In this document: positions 48,058 to 60,443 of the stretch, piece by piece
Layout of the letters: the number at the start of each line of letters is the position of its first letter
Position numbering within the stretch: position 1 is the stretch's first letter
From: Chamaecyparis obtusa
Lineage: Eukaryota; Streptophyta; Pinopsida; Cupressales; Cupressaceae
DNA length: 64,000 nt
NCBI GenBank assembly: GCA_027943335.1
Contig: BSBK01000869.1
Span: 1,708,001 to 1,772,000, forward strand
Direction: 5' to 3'
Made by a program: the position numbers and the translations under genes
The notes under the pieces: generated by a model
The model's input: only the letters and a program-made list of their open reading frames with translations
Databases searched by the model: none
What the model was told of the DNA's origin: nothing

Positions 48058-49149
48058 TAACTTGATTTAAAAAACAAGTCTTCAACAGCAATTTCATGCA
48101 ATGCAAATGCATGCCAATATGTGTATTCTTTGTTTTGCAACAACTTCAAAAATTATATTAAACTTCAATAACCATGCTTTGCTTCATAGAAAAACTCAGT
48201 AATGCTACTCGAGCCAAGCATCACACTCATTTTTATAACACCCAGAACCTGGGATACACTACACCTCAACAATACCACACATCGATTTCATATTATTTGC
48301 CTAGTTATACTCAGAAATAATTAATACTGCATTTGGAACACTACAACACAAAAATTTCAGGCATTGACTCTATATTGCAATATCGAACGACTCATTCATG
48401 TATCTCATTCATTAATATGTTCAACTCCATATATCTCCGACATGCTCAACTTCATATATCTTTTAATGCTACAAACATTAGCCACTTTCTATGCACCATC
48501 CAGAAATATGCTGGACAGTATTATATTGCCGTCCTCTCTTGCAAAAAGAAATAAGGCTACTCTCCCAAGTTTAGGTGTCCACTATAGTTGCATCCAAGCG
48601 GCCTGGTAATTATTATAAAAATAGATATCGCTGCCAACGCCCACACAGAAAACGGCTCCACACCACTCAAAGAAATAAATTATTCGTCAACTACTTCAAC
48701 AACTGTTTCCTCCAAGACATCTCAAATAATAGTCAATAGATATTTTTCTTTATAGCAAAACAATGCATTTTTAGTTTTTCAAACGCCCACTCACCAATAA
48801 CTTTCCAATGCACATAGGACAACCTTTATCAATAAAAAATGCCACTCACCAAAGATAGGCATCTCATGTTGTAGTCATTTAATTTAATGACTGCCCAGTC
48901 ATAATTAGAATAGTCAACATACCATAAAAAGTGTTTACCCTTATTTAACCAAGGCATTTCACCTAAGTTTCTAGTTAGGTTTCGGGTTTGAGATTCGGGT
49001 TTGAAATTCGTTCAAATTTTTTTTGGGGCGGGTTTGAATCGTTTTGGGTTTGTTTGGACAAAATCAGCAAATAAGTTCATACACCACTATGCTAATAATA
49101 AAGCAACATAGCAAAATATACCACCATATATATCAATGAGTTTTAGTCC

Positions 49150-50220
49150 AAATGAGTTTTTTCTTCCGCTTAGTGCCATGCGTAGGAGAGACCACTGTGA
49201 AAAATGAGGTGATAAGCTGATCAGAGCGCAGTCTCGTGGGTAACTTATGTTGAAGAGAGTGGTCCCAAAGCCTCAAGGTCTCCTATGAGTAAAGTGCGAG
49301 GCACCTCTGATCAGTATATTTGAAGGAGGGGAGAGACTGAGTCTCTCTAAACAAGTAGTAGAATCTCCCTTTGATCTCATAGTAGATGGGGCAGCGGAAA
49401 ATGAAGTGTCTTTGTCTCCGCCTCCCCCAAACCACAAAGCTGGCAGATCCTGTCCACCCTATCCAATTGAGGGTCGGTCCGAATGCGGAGCCGATGTGAT
49501 TCCACATTGAAGGAGCCAAGATATATAAGGAGTGCATGTGACTAGCTGCGAGACAGGTATGAGGGATGAACAATGACCCCGTCTTGTATATCAAGAAAGT
49601 GCTCCGCATAGAAAGCCATCTTCAGGCGCAACCCCCAGTGGGGCTCACCAAAGTAGTAAGGATATACAACTTGTAGATGTCCATTCTGATGCGTGTATTC
49701 AGCTCCTTCCGAGACGATAGAAGATTAGCTGGGACATCAAAAGAGTACTGGAAAGGAGGAAGGCGATCAATATCGATCTCGACTGAACCTAGAAGGGATG
49801 AAGTTCGAGCGAACTAGCACCGGGCCTGACTCAAGATATCGGAGTCCGCAATGGCCTCCAACGAACGGTAGGCAAGGTAGGAATATTTGTGACGTCCCTT
49901 CGGAGAGTTAGCGAAGCACCTGAGGCGAAGTAAGAACCAAACCAAGTTGAAGATGGTACCAAGTTTGAAAGGGCGGGCCCCAAACTCAGGTAGGACAATG
50001 TTGTGAGGTGTAGACTGCTTGGATCTGATGATGTGCAGAAGGAGAATCTGAACCCGCTCCACAGAGGCCTAGTCAGACTCTAGTAGAGATGGTCCCCACA
50101 CCTCAAACCCGTAGAGCATTGTCGGTCTGATCAAAGTATCTATAAGGGTCATCTTGGATGTGGTGTCCTGGAAGTAATGCCAGAAACACTATCTCTTAAC
50201 AAGGACCAAGGAACCTAAAA
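49150..50220 (-). pseudogene. 5'-truncated LINE copy
   Basis: On the minus strand VERVQ-type text (MERVQILLLHIIRSKQSTPH, then ARPFKLGTIFNLVWFLLRL) and the C-terminal block RQRHFIFRCPIYYEIKGRFY match the LINE at 62090-64000. The match begins at about 50220 and ends at about 49150. It therefore covers only the 3' third of the element, as expected for incomplete reverse transcription. The reverse transcriptase core is absent. Frameshifts are present. Confidence 0.7.
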
Positions 50221-52630
50221 GATCCCAACCCTGTATTTGGAGCAATTGTTGATGTTTGATATCAATTTTCTTTGACAGCCAATGCAAGCTGTAATTTTTG
50301 TGTTTTTGTGGCTTTTTGATTTTTTAGTGTTTTTAAAGTTTTCCTATTTTTTTTAAATTTTTCCCAATAATGGATGCAAACTAATGCTGAATGCACTGTG
50401 CTAAGTAATGGATGCTGGAAATGCTTTAATAACTAATGAAAACTCTCCTACAAATTAACGCTAAAGCGAATGGAACAGTAATTTTAATTCATTTCTCAGA
50501 GCTGGAGCAATTACAAACACATTGCAGATCATACCAGGTAGAAGGATTCTGGGCAAGAGATTTGTACACGAGCTGCTCCTTTTTCTTGCTCCCAATGACT
50601 CCAGCTACTGCTCTCAACCTGGGCGGCCTCTAGAAGGTTATTGGATTCTATTCAGACCCCGAACTACAACCAGCTGCCTGCAAATGACTGATGCAATTTG
50701 AGAACAATCTTTTTTCTTCCTTTTGCCTGCCGTCAACACCCACAGGAGAATGTGTGGCTTCCACTATTGTAATGTCCCCAATTGGGTATTACTCAAATTT
50801 CCCACTTTTTTTTGGAATCATTTCGCCAAATGATTATAGAACATAAGTTTGGAATGAACATCAGACCAGGAATACATTTTCTGACCTTGTAGATTCTAGA
50901 GTCTGAAAGTAATCCACAGAGTAGTGATTCCTATGTGATGCAGGAATCCCAGTGGTGGCACTTCGAATGGGAGCGCTGGATATACATGTGTATATATTAT
51001 TGTTTCTACAACACAATGGTCTTGGTTATTGTTGGTGATTTAGGAAGGGTGCAGTTTAATCATTAGTCCGTTTCCTTACTTATTGAGCCTCCAAAAATAT
51101 CCGATAATCATCAATGAATTCGATGCTGACAAATATTAAGGTTCTGCAAGACGGACTCTCGACAATTGATTGGTGTATATGGCTCTGAGTCTATTGGTGC
51201 AAGATGTTTTTCCTTAGAAATGAGAGGAATCCCTCGATGCTTGTATTGATACGACACCACCTAATAATTCTTATTACTTCAAATATAATCATTTCCCCTT
51301 CAGTCTGTGATGAGCCCAACTGGCTCTCTATGATCAACTGACTCTTTCCTCAAATTAATTGCAATTTAATTTTTTTGATTTTCGGAACACAGGAATTTCA
51401 ATAAATTTTCCAGATTTTTCAACAAATACAACAGCAAATTATCTTAACATTTACTTCATTGCCTTGCTACATTTGCCAACATGATAGTATCAATTATCAT
51501 AAGATAAATACTAATTAATAACAAAATGATCTTTGCACCTTGAAAATCAAATGGCATGCAGTACATTCCAAACGGAGCTTGTATGGAAGTTGATGCCAGC
51601 AATAAAACTCATTAATGTCCCTGATCACATTCTTGAACCCTAGACACCACCGAGAAGTTCTGCCTTCACTTACTTACGCAGCCCTCACAACAACACAATC
51701 CTGACTTCAGGCTTAAAGAACTCAAACCAACAAAGGAACACGACTGCAAGTCTGTATGGTACAGTCAATGCCGTACGGCTATCTTCTGTATCTCAGCTCG
51801 TCTCATAATTAAACACCAGACAATGTCAATAACATTCTGCCTTATTAAAATTAGAACAACAACAATATGATCCAGATATCAATCAGCAACATGGGAAAAA
51901 TTCTATGCTCTCTCCAATGAATGAAGACCAAACACGAATTCTTCTTAACAATTTCGGTTCCTTACTACAATATCAGATTTCATAATAATCAACAATGGCT
52001 ATGAATTCCAAACCTATGAAATCTCTGCAAATCTGAAAGAGCTCAATGTTTTCTCCAATAAGAAGACCAAACCCTAGCTCCCTTGTGAATTTCGAAAATC
52101 CTCCTCAAGCACACTTTTCAATAATTCAATCAAATGACATAAGGTGAGTAAAGTGCTTTTTCGGGTTGAATATATAAGCTTTTTGAAAAAGCTTCAACTT
52201 TACATTTTTCACTTAAGTAGCTTCTTCAACACAACATCATTTCATAACATTAAAGTTATAAAGTCATAAAGTTATTAAATTAAAATAACTTAATTTAATA
52301 ACGACAATTAAAATATGAAGCTACTGAATCTATCTGAGTGAAACAAACTAACTTCTGACAACAGAGCCCTGAGCTCAAACTGCCCTGCTAGAAATAGCCA
52401 TCTGCCAAAAATAGACTTACTATAAATAGTAAGTCTCTCAAACTGGAGATCCCTGATAAATGATCCTGAACATCTAATAACGCTGTGCAAACACCCTGCT
52501 AAACCAGGCCATACCCAAAATACCACTTACTAAAAATAGTAAGTCATCCAATCTGACCCAAACGAAGAGCAGACCTGGCAACCAGAACCTCTAGAATGGA
52601 ATCCAACCACTGGATTTGCCAACTGACCCA

Positions 52631-52635
52631 CTCTG
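52631..52635. repeat. Target duplication CTCTG (left)
   Basis: It is repeated exactly at 57450-57454 on the other side of the copia-type element. Confidence 0.85.
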
Positions 52636-52866
52636 TGTTGAGAAATTTGGACCGTCCTAGAGATAATATATACTCGTTTGATATTGTAGAATACAATTAC
52701 CTTCGTTATTGATTGATTCTACAATAACAATAGGATATATATATATATATATATTGAATAGTCATGTAATGAATAGACATGACCGTATATACTTATGGTC
52801 ATGTCACTTCATTACATAACTATTAGTTAACATATCTTAACCAGTAGTTTATTCATACTTTGTATA

Positions 52867-52899
<33 letters not shown>

Positions 52900-53018
52900 T
52901 ATGCATATTAATATATACTTACTTTTCAATTATATTATATATATATATATATCTATATTTATATGCATATCATGATTGTCTCGTCGTTTATTAAACACGA
53001 ACGAACAATACTTTAACA
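52636..53018 (-). mobile_element. 3' LTR of copia-type element
   Basis: This 383-bp LTR starts TGTTGAGAAATTTGGACC and ends ACTTTAACA. It contains (TA)n and (CA)n tracts at about 52737-52756, 52866-52900 and 52936-52956. It is repeated at 57082-57449. The adjoining complement AAGAGGGAG (53019-53027) is the polypurine tract. Confidence 0.88.
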
Positions 53019-53063
53019 CTCCCTCTTGAGAGAGAGTTTAATAGAATTTGTAGAATCTTTTCA

Positions 53064-53560
53064 TATCATGATATTCGGCACATCCGAGATAGACCCTTTC
53101 GGGAGTTGATCATGATAGGCATCAAGATATCCGGCACATCGGGGACAGACCCTTTCGGGAGTCAATCTTGACAAGTTATTACACACCAAGTAATAACATA
53201 AGCAACAAGATATGCGACACATCCGGGATAGTCCCTTTCGGGAGTCAATCTTGAAGCCTGGTTAACTATTTTCAAGATCGTCACCTTGAAATAGTAACCC
53301 AACACACGTGAAAGATCGTCACCTTTCATAACACAAAATGAATGGGCCCATAAAGTCTACCATGACTTCCGACACTTCGGGACACACAATTTAATGTAGT
53401 CTCGTCATGAAAATAGACTTGAATATCATGATCTCCGCACAGTCGGGACACACAATTAAGTAGTCTATCATGATATGGTTTCGTTATTACACATCCAGTA
53501 ATAACAAGAGTCAAGATCTCCGCACAGTCGAGACACACAATTAAGTAGTCTATCTTGACA
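53064..53560. repeat. Serial stem-loop array inside the copia-type element
   Basis: Six main units, each bounded by inverted arms: TATCATGAT/ATCATGATA (53064-53117 and 53424-53475), TCAAGAT/ATCTTGA (53122-53172 and 53510-53559), CAAGAT/ATCTTG (53207-53255) and CATGA/TCATG (53361-53409). The first three share a loop with CCCTTTCGGGAGT. The last three share a loop with CGGGACACACAATT. Small hairpins GTTATTAC/GTAATAAC lie between units, at about 53175-53200 and at 53483-53505. Stem words recur across the two loop classes. Confidence 0.8.
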
Positions 53561-53569
53561 CTTTGGTTC

Positions 53570-56500
53570 ACTATTATCAAGTGAGGAAGGCTTCCACCTT
53601 AAACTTGTCTATCAAAGACAAGAATCATTTAAGATACAAAGTGATAGATCACTAAGGCTGAAAATCAACATCAGGAATACTTCCTCTAAATTAATATGAC
53701 CACGATCCTGGGTTGCCATCTTAATTTGATCTTCTAGCTTCTCCCACTGACATGAAAGCATAGCCTTCTCACATGGTAATTCATCATAATTCTCTGCTAC
53801 AGTTTTTTTTTTTTTGATCACTAGGTAACCAACAAAACATGGTCTACTCCCTCTGAATCAAGATCTTCGAATGTCCGCTGATGCAGATCTTTTCGCTTCC
53901 TCTTCTTATGTCATGGAGGCAATACCCTTTTTATATACACAACTCAATGTCACTGGAGGATGTGACTTCATGCTTTTCTTCCTGAGAGAATCGATATCTC
54001 ATATAGGATGCATTTTGATCTTTTTCAAGGCCATAACATTGACACTCCCTCTTGGACTTGAGGGAAGATAATAAAGACCTCTAGTATGATGTTCATCTCA
54101 ATGAACTGTAGTTTCAAGATGTATGAATTACTTCAATCAGAGATCCTATCCATGTGCATCTCATTTGTGATTCTATCCACGAGTTTCCACTTCTATAGCC
54201 TCAGAATTGTTTCACCTTCAACAATGATCTCCCTCTCAATCAATATGATCGATTTTGTCACAAGTTGACTAAATCATCTGCTCCCTCTGAAGCTCAAGTT
54301 CATCAATTCTTAAACTTTCTGAAGATGTCAGGACTCCCTCTTAATTTGAATTTCTCATGCTTTCGTCCTTTTATATTCCCTTTCGTAAGGTGAGCCCATA
54401 CAAAAAGTATTTTGAAGAATCCATCTTGCTATAGTCCAAAGGTTGTACACAAATCCATGAGTATTTATTATGAAATTTCACTGTCGTAGTGTAATCAAAA
54501 TCTGGAGTAGTGTAGTTGTAGGAGCCTGTCAGTGCCACATGTGCAACAGACCCTACACTCAGCAGTCGATAAGTACTTGTGATCAAAGAATCATCTTGCA
54601 CTTATTATAGTACGGAACAACCTTGCATAATGCCTTGATTGCATCATTCTTCTTTTCCTACAAGAACATTCTTGGAGACAAATGAAAAGATCAAGGCAAA
54701 TAGCTCTTATAGTACAAACATGAATACATATAAGAAATGACTACAAAATTATAAAAAATTTAACTCAAAGATGAATACTTATCTTAAGTTTCAAATATTT
54801 CTTTCTTTAAAGTGAGCCCATAGTCACTTGATATCCTTGATAAGATATCAACCAATTCTACCTCTTTTCCTTAGCACACTTTGTTGAAATGCAAACTTAT
54901 GTTGTTTAATTTACCCATCTTTCTTGATCATTGTGATGCCCATAAATGATCAAACATTATCTATAGAGGTCTAACAAAACTAACATAAGTTTTGTTAGTT
55001 TAGGATATAAGAAAACACAAGGGAAAAATAACTTGTACCCGGATTGAAGCAATTCTGAAGATGACTTCCAAGTTGCTCTTGAAGGTCTTCAGACCTGGTC
55101 TAACATCACTGATGCATACCATGTTGACTAAAATTATTGCTCAATGTATATATAAAGGATGCAATATGATAGGAGACTGACTTTTAGATTTGCATTGTAT
55201 GGTTATGTTGATTGTTTGTATGTTCCTTTGCTCCACAACTACTTGTAGCTACTTTCCACACACCATTCTGATCCTCCTCTGAAGTCTTTTGTAGCTACAT
55301 ATACCAGATCTTCTATCGTCGAATGGAGGCCCTTCTCTGCAGAACTAATACTCCTCAATTTTCTCTTGTTCAATGATTTTAGTGAATCCCCTGCTGCAAG
55401 GTATACACCGGGAGTGAAGATTTATAATCTCCAATTGAGACTCACTGTCAAAGTCTACTTTTCTATTTGATGCGTTGACAACCTGTGAGGGAATAGATTA
55501 TTACTTGTGCCTCTAGACCGTCGTGAATCTTCCTTTCTGTTTGACTATGTTGATCTGGATATCTCGGGTCCCATAGGTCTTAGTCCAAATACATTGGAGA
55601 TGATATGTTTCTTACTCCTTGAATTTTTGTATGCTATAGGTAGTGTTCGCTGGTGATTCCAATAACTATATCCTCCATTTTATTAATATCGCTGGCCTCC
55701 AAAATATGTATCCGTAAGATGCTTCCTTCGTATATGGGGATAGAAACGTACAAACCATCGTTCACTGTTGCTATACGCTATCAACCTCCTTTTGACCTGC
55801 CATTATTGATGCTACACTCTTTCTTAAGTCAAAGAATGATTGACTCATTGTCGTTTCTATAGTTAATAGTCTCTATTTGAAGTCGTCTACCCATCGCATG
55901 TTCTTGAGTTTCTGTAGCATGATCTGGCATACTAGTCCAGCCCTTTCGACATCTCTCCTTCTGTGTAATGTTCCCGCTTTCTGACTTGAGTAATGAAGAC
56001 TAAACCTGGAATGGCTTTGGTACTCTATTTTAATTAAACTTTGCCTTTCGGTATGATCTTCTATTGTAATGTCCCATGTATCGAATAGCATAAATAATGT
56101 TTATCACTAGCTTGTACCAATAACTCGTTTATCATTAATCCACAACATTCTTCTGGTTCGAATGTCCACCTTTAACTATTTTTGATAATTATTATTGGGT
56201 TTATGTAGTATTACATCATTCACTGTTATTTGAAATCATAATACGACTGGATCATAATACGATTGGTGTCAATCAGAAATCATCCTTTTATTTGTAAATA
56301 ATTAGTCCTATCCGAATCCATGTGATTGTGTATATTGCACTTATCGTGTCAATGTTGGCTATCGTCGGCACATAGATCCAACTTCAATTATAAACTTTGC
56401 TATCGGTAATCATCTATCTTAGTCAATAATAAGTAGTTAACTTAGATGGTTGATGATAGATATCGCTAGCCATGGGATAATTTGTGGATGTGGAACCATG

Positions 56501-57070
56501 AATTCGTTCCTAAAATAACATTGATTTTATTTAGCTTTTGTGACAGGAATCAACCTCATCATATTGGATATCTCCCAAAATAATTCAGCCTCTTTTCTTT
56601 CGTTCAAATGGTTTGATGTTGAAATTTTCTTATTCTATTTTGACCACTGATAATATTTATTCCCTGTAGATTATATTAGCGATCGCTGGCCATTCCGTGT
56701 GTAAAGATAGTAATCACTGTTACTTATGGATAACTTAGCAATCAATGATGTTCCATTTGCGATGAATTCCTCTTCTTCGTGTAATGGTCCCTCTTTTAAT
56801 CTGTTGACCGACTTATCCCATGTAATTCCAATTTATATGTCGATGACCTTCTACATATATTGCGGCCTATAATGCCCTCTTCATTCGCATGTATTCCTGT
56901 TAGATTCTATCGTTGACTGTATGAACTGGGTGCTGAGTATCCATCCCGTTTACAACCAGTGTTCATCTTATCTCCTCCCCATCCTGAGATTTGTCGAGTG
57001 CAGGATTGAACACGATGTTTCCTTATTTTACTTACTGATCTGTATATATATATATTCTCTACAGGTTAGG
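53570..57070 (-). pseudogene. Decayed interior of the copia-type element
   Basis: The interior lies between the LTRs of 52636-57449 in minus orientation. Only short open stretches survive, for example AHVALTGSYNYTTPDFDYTT near 54500. I could not identify Gag, integrase or reverse transcriptase motifs. A TGTAATGTCCC motif at 56065 could be the edge of yet another insertion, but no partner end was found. Confidence 0.4.
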
Positions 57071-57081
57071 CTCTGATACCA
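57071..57081 (-). other. Primer-binding site of the copia-type element
   Basis: The complement of CTCTGATACCA is TGGTATCAGAG. It directly touches the 5' LTR at 57082 and confirms minus orientation. Confidence 0.85.
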
Positions 57082-57449
57082 TGTTGAGAAATCTGGACCG
57101 TCCTATAGAGATAATATATACTCGTTTGGTATTGTTTAATACAATTACCTTCGTTATTGATTGATTCTACAATAACAATAGGATATATATATTTATTGAA
57201 TAGTCATGTAATGAATAGACATGACCGTATATACTTATGGTCATGTCACTTCATTACATAACTATTAGTTAACATATCTTAACCAATAGTTTATTCATAC
57301 TTTGTATAATATACACACACACACACACACATGCATATTAATATATACTTACTTTTCAATTATATTATATAGTATATATATATATATATTTATATGCATA
57401 TCATGATTGTCTCGTCGTTTATTAAACACGAATGAACAATACTTTAACA
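57082..57449 (-). mobile_element. 5' LTR of copia-type element
   Basis: A 368-bp partner of 52636-53018, differing mostly in the (TA)n and (CA)n tracts and a few bases, which indicates a comparatively young insertion. CTCTG (57450-57454) follows. Confidence 0.88.
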
Positions 57450-58199
57450 CTCTGATCACCTGATTAGCTTATGAGGGTCACCAAACTAAGCTAATCCCAA
57501 AAGACTGATAAAACGGGGACATTACACAGTCCCACTAACATTGGTGTCTTCAAGCATTATATCCATGTCTATTTTGGTAATGCTAAACTCCGTGAATAGA
57601 GAGTGAGCTTTGGATGTAATATAGTGGAGTGCAATTGTCAATACGCAAGAGATATGCATCCATCGATGAATTACTATGTAGTCCAATATGGAGGGATGGT
57701 TAGTGTTTCTTCCACTAGGATGCCAAGTTAATCAGTTGTTGCCAACTATCAATATCCCCTTGAATCAATTGTTCTGCTAATAAACTTATTGTGTATCGTA
57801 TCTCTAGTGCAAGCGGCTACCAAGTAAGTACTATTTTCCCCTATCATGTCTACAGTGATAAGCAACTCCTTTATAGTGCCCGTTCGGTTCTTCAAGATAT
57901 GTCGTGATTCCAAAGGATGAATTTTCTTTTTCGATATCCCTCCTTTCTCCTTCTTGGATGCCTTATACTTATACACAGTTTGGTCGCGGGTCGCGACCAT
58001 TTCCTCCCAATATTGTTTATGTTTTAGTCAATTACTGACTTGTCCAAGATTGTCGACGTTTCAATAAATTTTATTGGTTTGTTAATTCTTACTTGTCTCG
58101 CTATCTATTTATTACTGTCGATTGGGCTTATATTATCGTCGACTTGGCTTATATTGCTGTCGGCTTACCATGAACCAATAATATAGTGTTATCGATTAT

Positions 58200-58621
58200 T
58201 GGTTAAAATAATAATATAAATAATATTAAATGATTAATATTATTAGTTTCATTGATTATCTATCAATTAAGATAATATCAATGTTAAGATGATAATATCA
58301 TTAGGGATAATAAGTAATTAATATTATTAATTTCATTGATTATCAATTAAGATAATATGAAATATTATTATATTAATATCTTAATTATATTAATGATATT
58401 AAATTGTTGTTTTAACAGTAGATCATATATTTATTTATGTTGTAATTATAATTATATTTTATTATTTAATTATATATCATATTATAATATTAATAGTAAA
58501 TTTATTATTATTCAATATTAATATATTATTATTTATTTGTAACATGATTATATTATAATATTTATCTTTATTATTATTAAATCTTTCTTTCATAATTAGG
58601 GTTTGAACGGGGGACATGACA
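58200..58621. mobile_element. AT-rich repeat end with GGGGGACATGACA
   Basis: A run of TTATTAATAT-type sequence ends in GGGGGACATGACA (58609-58621). That is a variant of the GGGGACATTACA terminus, suggesting the 3' edge of another LTR. The start was not found. Confidence 0.35.
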
Positions 58622-59244
58622 ACTATTTTCCCAGGCAACGTTGGTAGCCTCACCTCCAGATCTATGTTTTTTTCCCAATTCTGATCACTGCTGCAGGCGC
58701 TAACATGAATTTGAGGGCAATAAACATGTAAATAATGAATTGAATTTCCTCCCCAAACTGGTCCAAACAGCTGCTGGGCGAATAGGGGCTGCATCCCACT
58801 CACAGGACCCAAAAATGTTCGTTCTCAGACCACTCGGTTCCTGCAAAATGCTGTCTGCAGAAATTTTCCCTGATTTGTCTTCAAATTTTTTTAACTTGCA
58901 TGCCGTCAATCAGCTTTCTCCCATTCTTTTATTTCATCGAATTTGATATTGCCACCCAAAATCTCTTGTTCGACTCTCTGTGTAAGCTCCATTCACGGCA
59001 AAGATTTCATTTTAATAAAACATTTGAACCTCCTCCAAAGTCCACAGAAAATAATAAATGGTTTAATATGATGCCTTTCCAAACTTGCGATCACCAAGTC
59101 TCCCATTCATTAAAAATTTGGCTTTTAACTTTATTTAAAATATTCTCTTATTATAATTTTTTGATAAAATGAATATAATATTCACTTATGATGATTTATT
59201 TAATCCCTGCTTTGGAAATATTTTATTATTTCCTTATTAATTAA

Positions 59245-59640
59245 ATAAACATAATCTAGAGCTCAAAATTGTCTCCCAGAGCCCCCTTGCTTTACTCTGT
59301 GAATCGTTTGGTGAGTTCCCTATCCAAACCCGTTGGCCTACAGAAACCTGGTGATAGGCAAACAACTTCGTTGAAAAGATCAGTAAGGAAGGGGCCCAAA
59401 ACCATGATGCCGAGCTTGAAGAGTTCCACCTAGAACCACTCCTCATCCGCAGCTCTGCTACTGTTCATGGGCCTAACCGCCTCACTGATGTTGGTGCAAG
59501 TGAAAATATGGCAGTGCGGGGGAAGGGTGACAATGATGGAGGTCTGGCCAGGGATATCATAGAGAGTGGAGGCGTGGGAGACCAGCGAGCTGTGATCCAA
59601 GATCCCTATCTCATACTTCAACTTTTATGGATTTTGTCTG
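59245..59640 (-). pseudogene. LINE reverse transcriptase N-terminal fragment
   Basis: The minus strand reads SEAVRPMNSSRAADEEWF, a stop, then VELFKLGIMVLGPFLTDLFN and EVV. This matches the pattern of non-LTR reverse transcriptases upstream of the catalytic core (an alpha-helical A-D/E-E-W-F-x-x-E-L-F-K block, then a Leu-rich helix with DLFNEVV). It breaks off by frameshift near 59350. It may belong to the same LINE family as 62090-64000, which lacks this part inside the window. Confidence 0.5.
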
Positions 59641-60443
59641 TCACCCTTTTTAAAAGATGCACCATGTATCTTGTTATACATCATCCCACTGGATATCTGT
59701 ACACAATGACAAAGAATAAGTACCTGCAGTCTTGCAGACATCATACAAGTTATTAGTCAAAATATTACATGCCTGTAAGGAGTCTAGGTCATTGTATAGG
59801 AACTTGGCAAGTACTCATAGGATTTCGAGTATCTGTGTAGGGAAAAGGTGGGCGACTGATCTCCTAAAAAAAATATAGTCAATTTTTGGTATAAACTCAA
59901 TTTTTGGTATAAACTCACATTGATTTTCTTTTGAAAACCTGCCCAAAATCAATGTCACTCCAAAAGAATTACAATGTCCAGTAAACCAGCTAGGCTGTGA
60001 GGTTAACAAGTGATGTAAAAATTGTATTTTTGACTCCTTTTAATTTGACGAACTCTTTGAACAGTGGATGGATGAAAACAGCAGTGACTAGGGGATGATT
60101 TCAGCGCTGAGTTTGACTTTGAATTTTCACGGCTTTGGAGATTTATTTATTTTATTTATCCTTTTAGTGCCTTGTTTGACTATTTAAGAGCTATTTCTAT
60201 TTACTTAAGCATTATTTTATAGTTTTACCACCTTTCTTAATATATGTTGGCTGTATTTTAGTCTTGATGTACATAGTCATGAAATGGGACTCCTTCCTGC
60301 CACTATAGAATACCTCTCAACATAAACTATGTTTTATGCCATTTCCCACTTTCTAACTTTGGCTGTCATTTCTAACTTTCTGCAGTCATTATGTTTATTA
60401 TCATTTTTATAATTGTTTGGTTTATGATATTAATCTGGTGTAG

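Larger units (their letters stand above)
50768..57526 (-). mobile_element. LTR split by a later copia-type insertion
   Basis: It starts TGTAATGTCCCC and ends GGGGACATTACA. Removing 52636-57449 plus one duplication leaves about 1.94 kb that resembles the solo LTR at 22196-23989, including the hairpins at 52414-52435 and 52526-52545. Flanks (ACTAT and CAGTC) do not match, so it is not a simple solo LTR with intact target duplication. Confidence 0.65.
32705..60443 (+). other. LSF1 intron of about 27.7 kb
   Basis: The donor is GTATGA and the acceptor is TAATCTGGTGTAG, phase 0 on both sides. Most of its length is made of the nested retroelements listed separately. Stretches with nothing I can name are 32705-33380 (apart from a (TA)/(CA) tract near 33230-33310), 42818-43050, 46700-47390, 48060-49140, 50225-50760, 57530-58600 and 59760-60440. 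Confidence 0.85.

Noticed and set aside
50763..57531. Unit 50768-57526 as a simple solo LTR with target duplication
   Set aside because: The termini fit, but the five bases on each side (ACTAT and CAGTC) do not match, so only the terminal motifs and LTR similarity are claimed.
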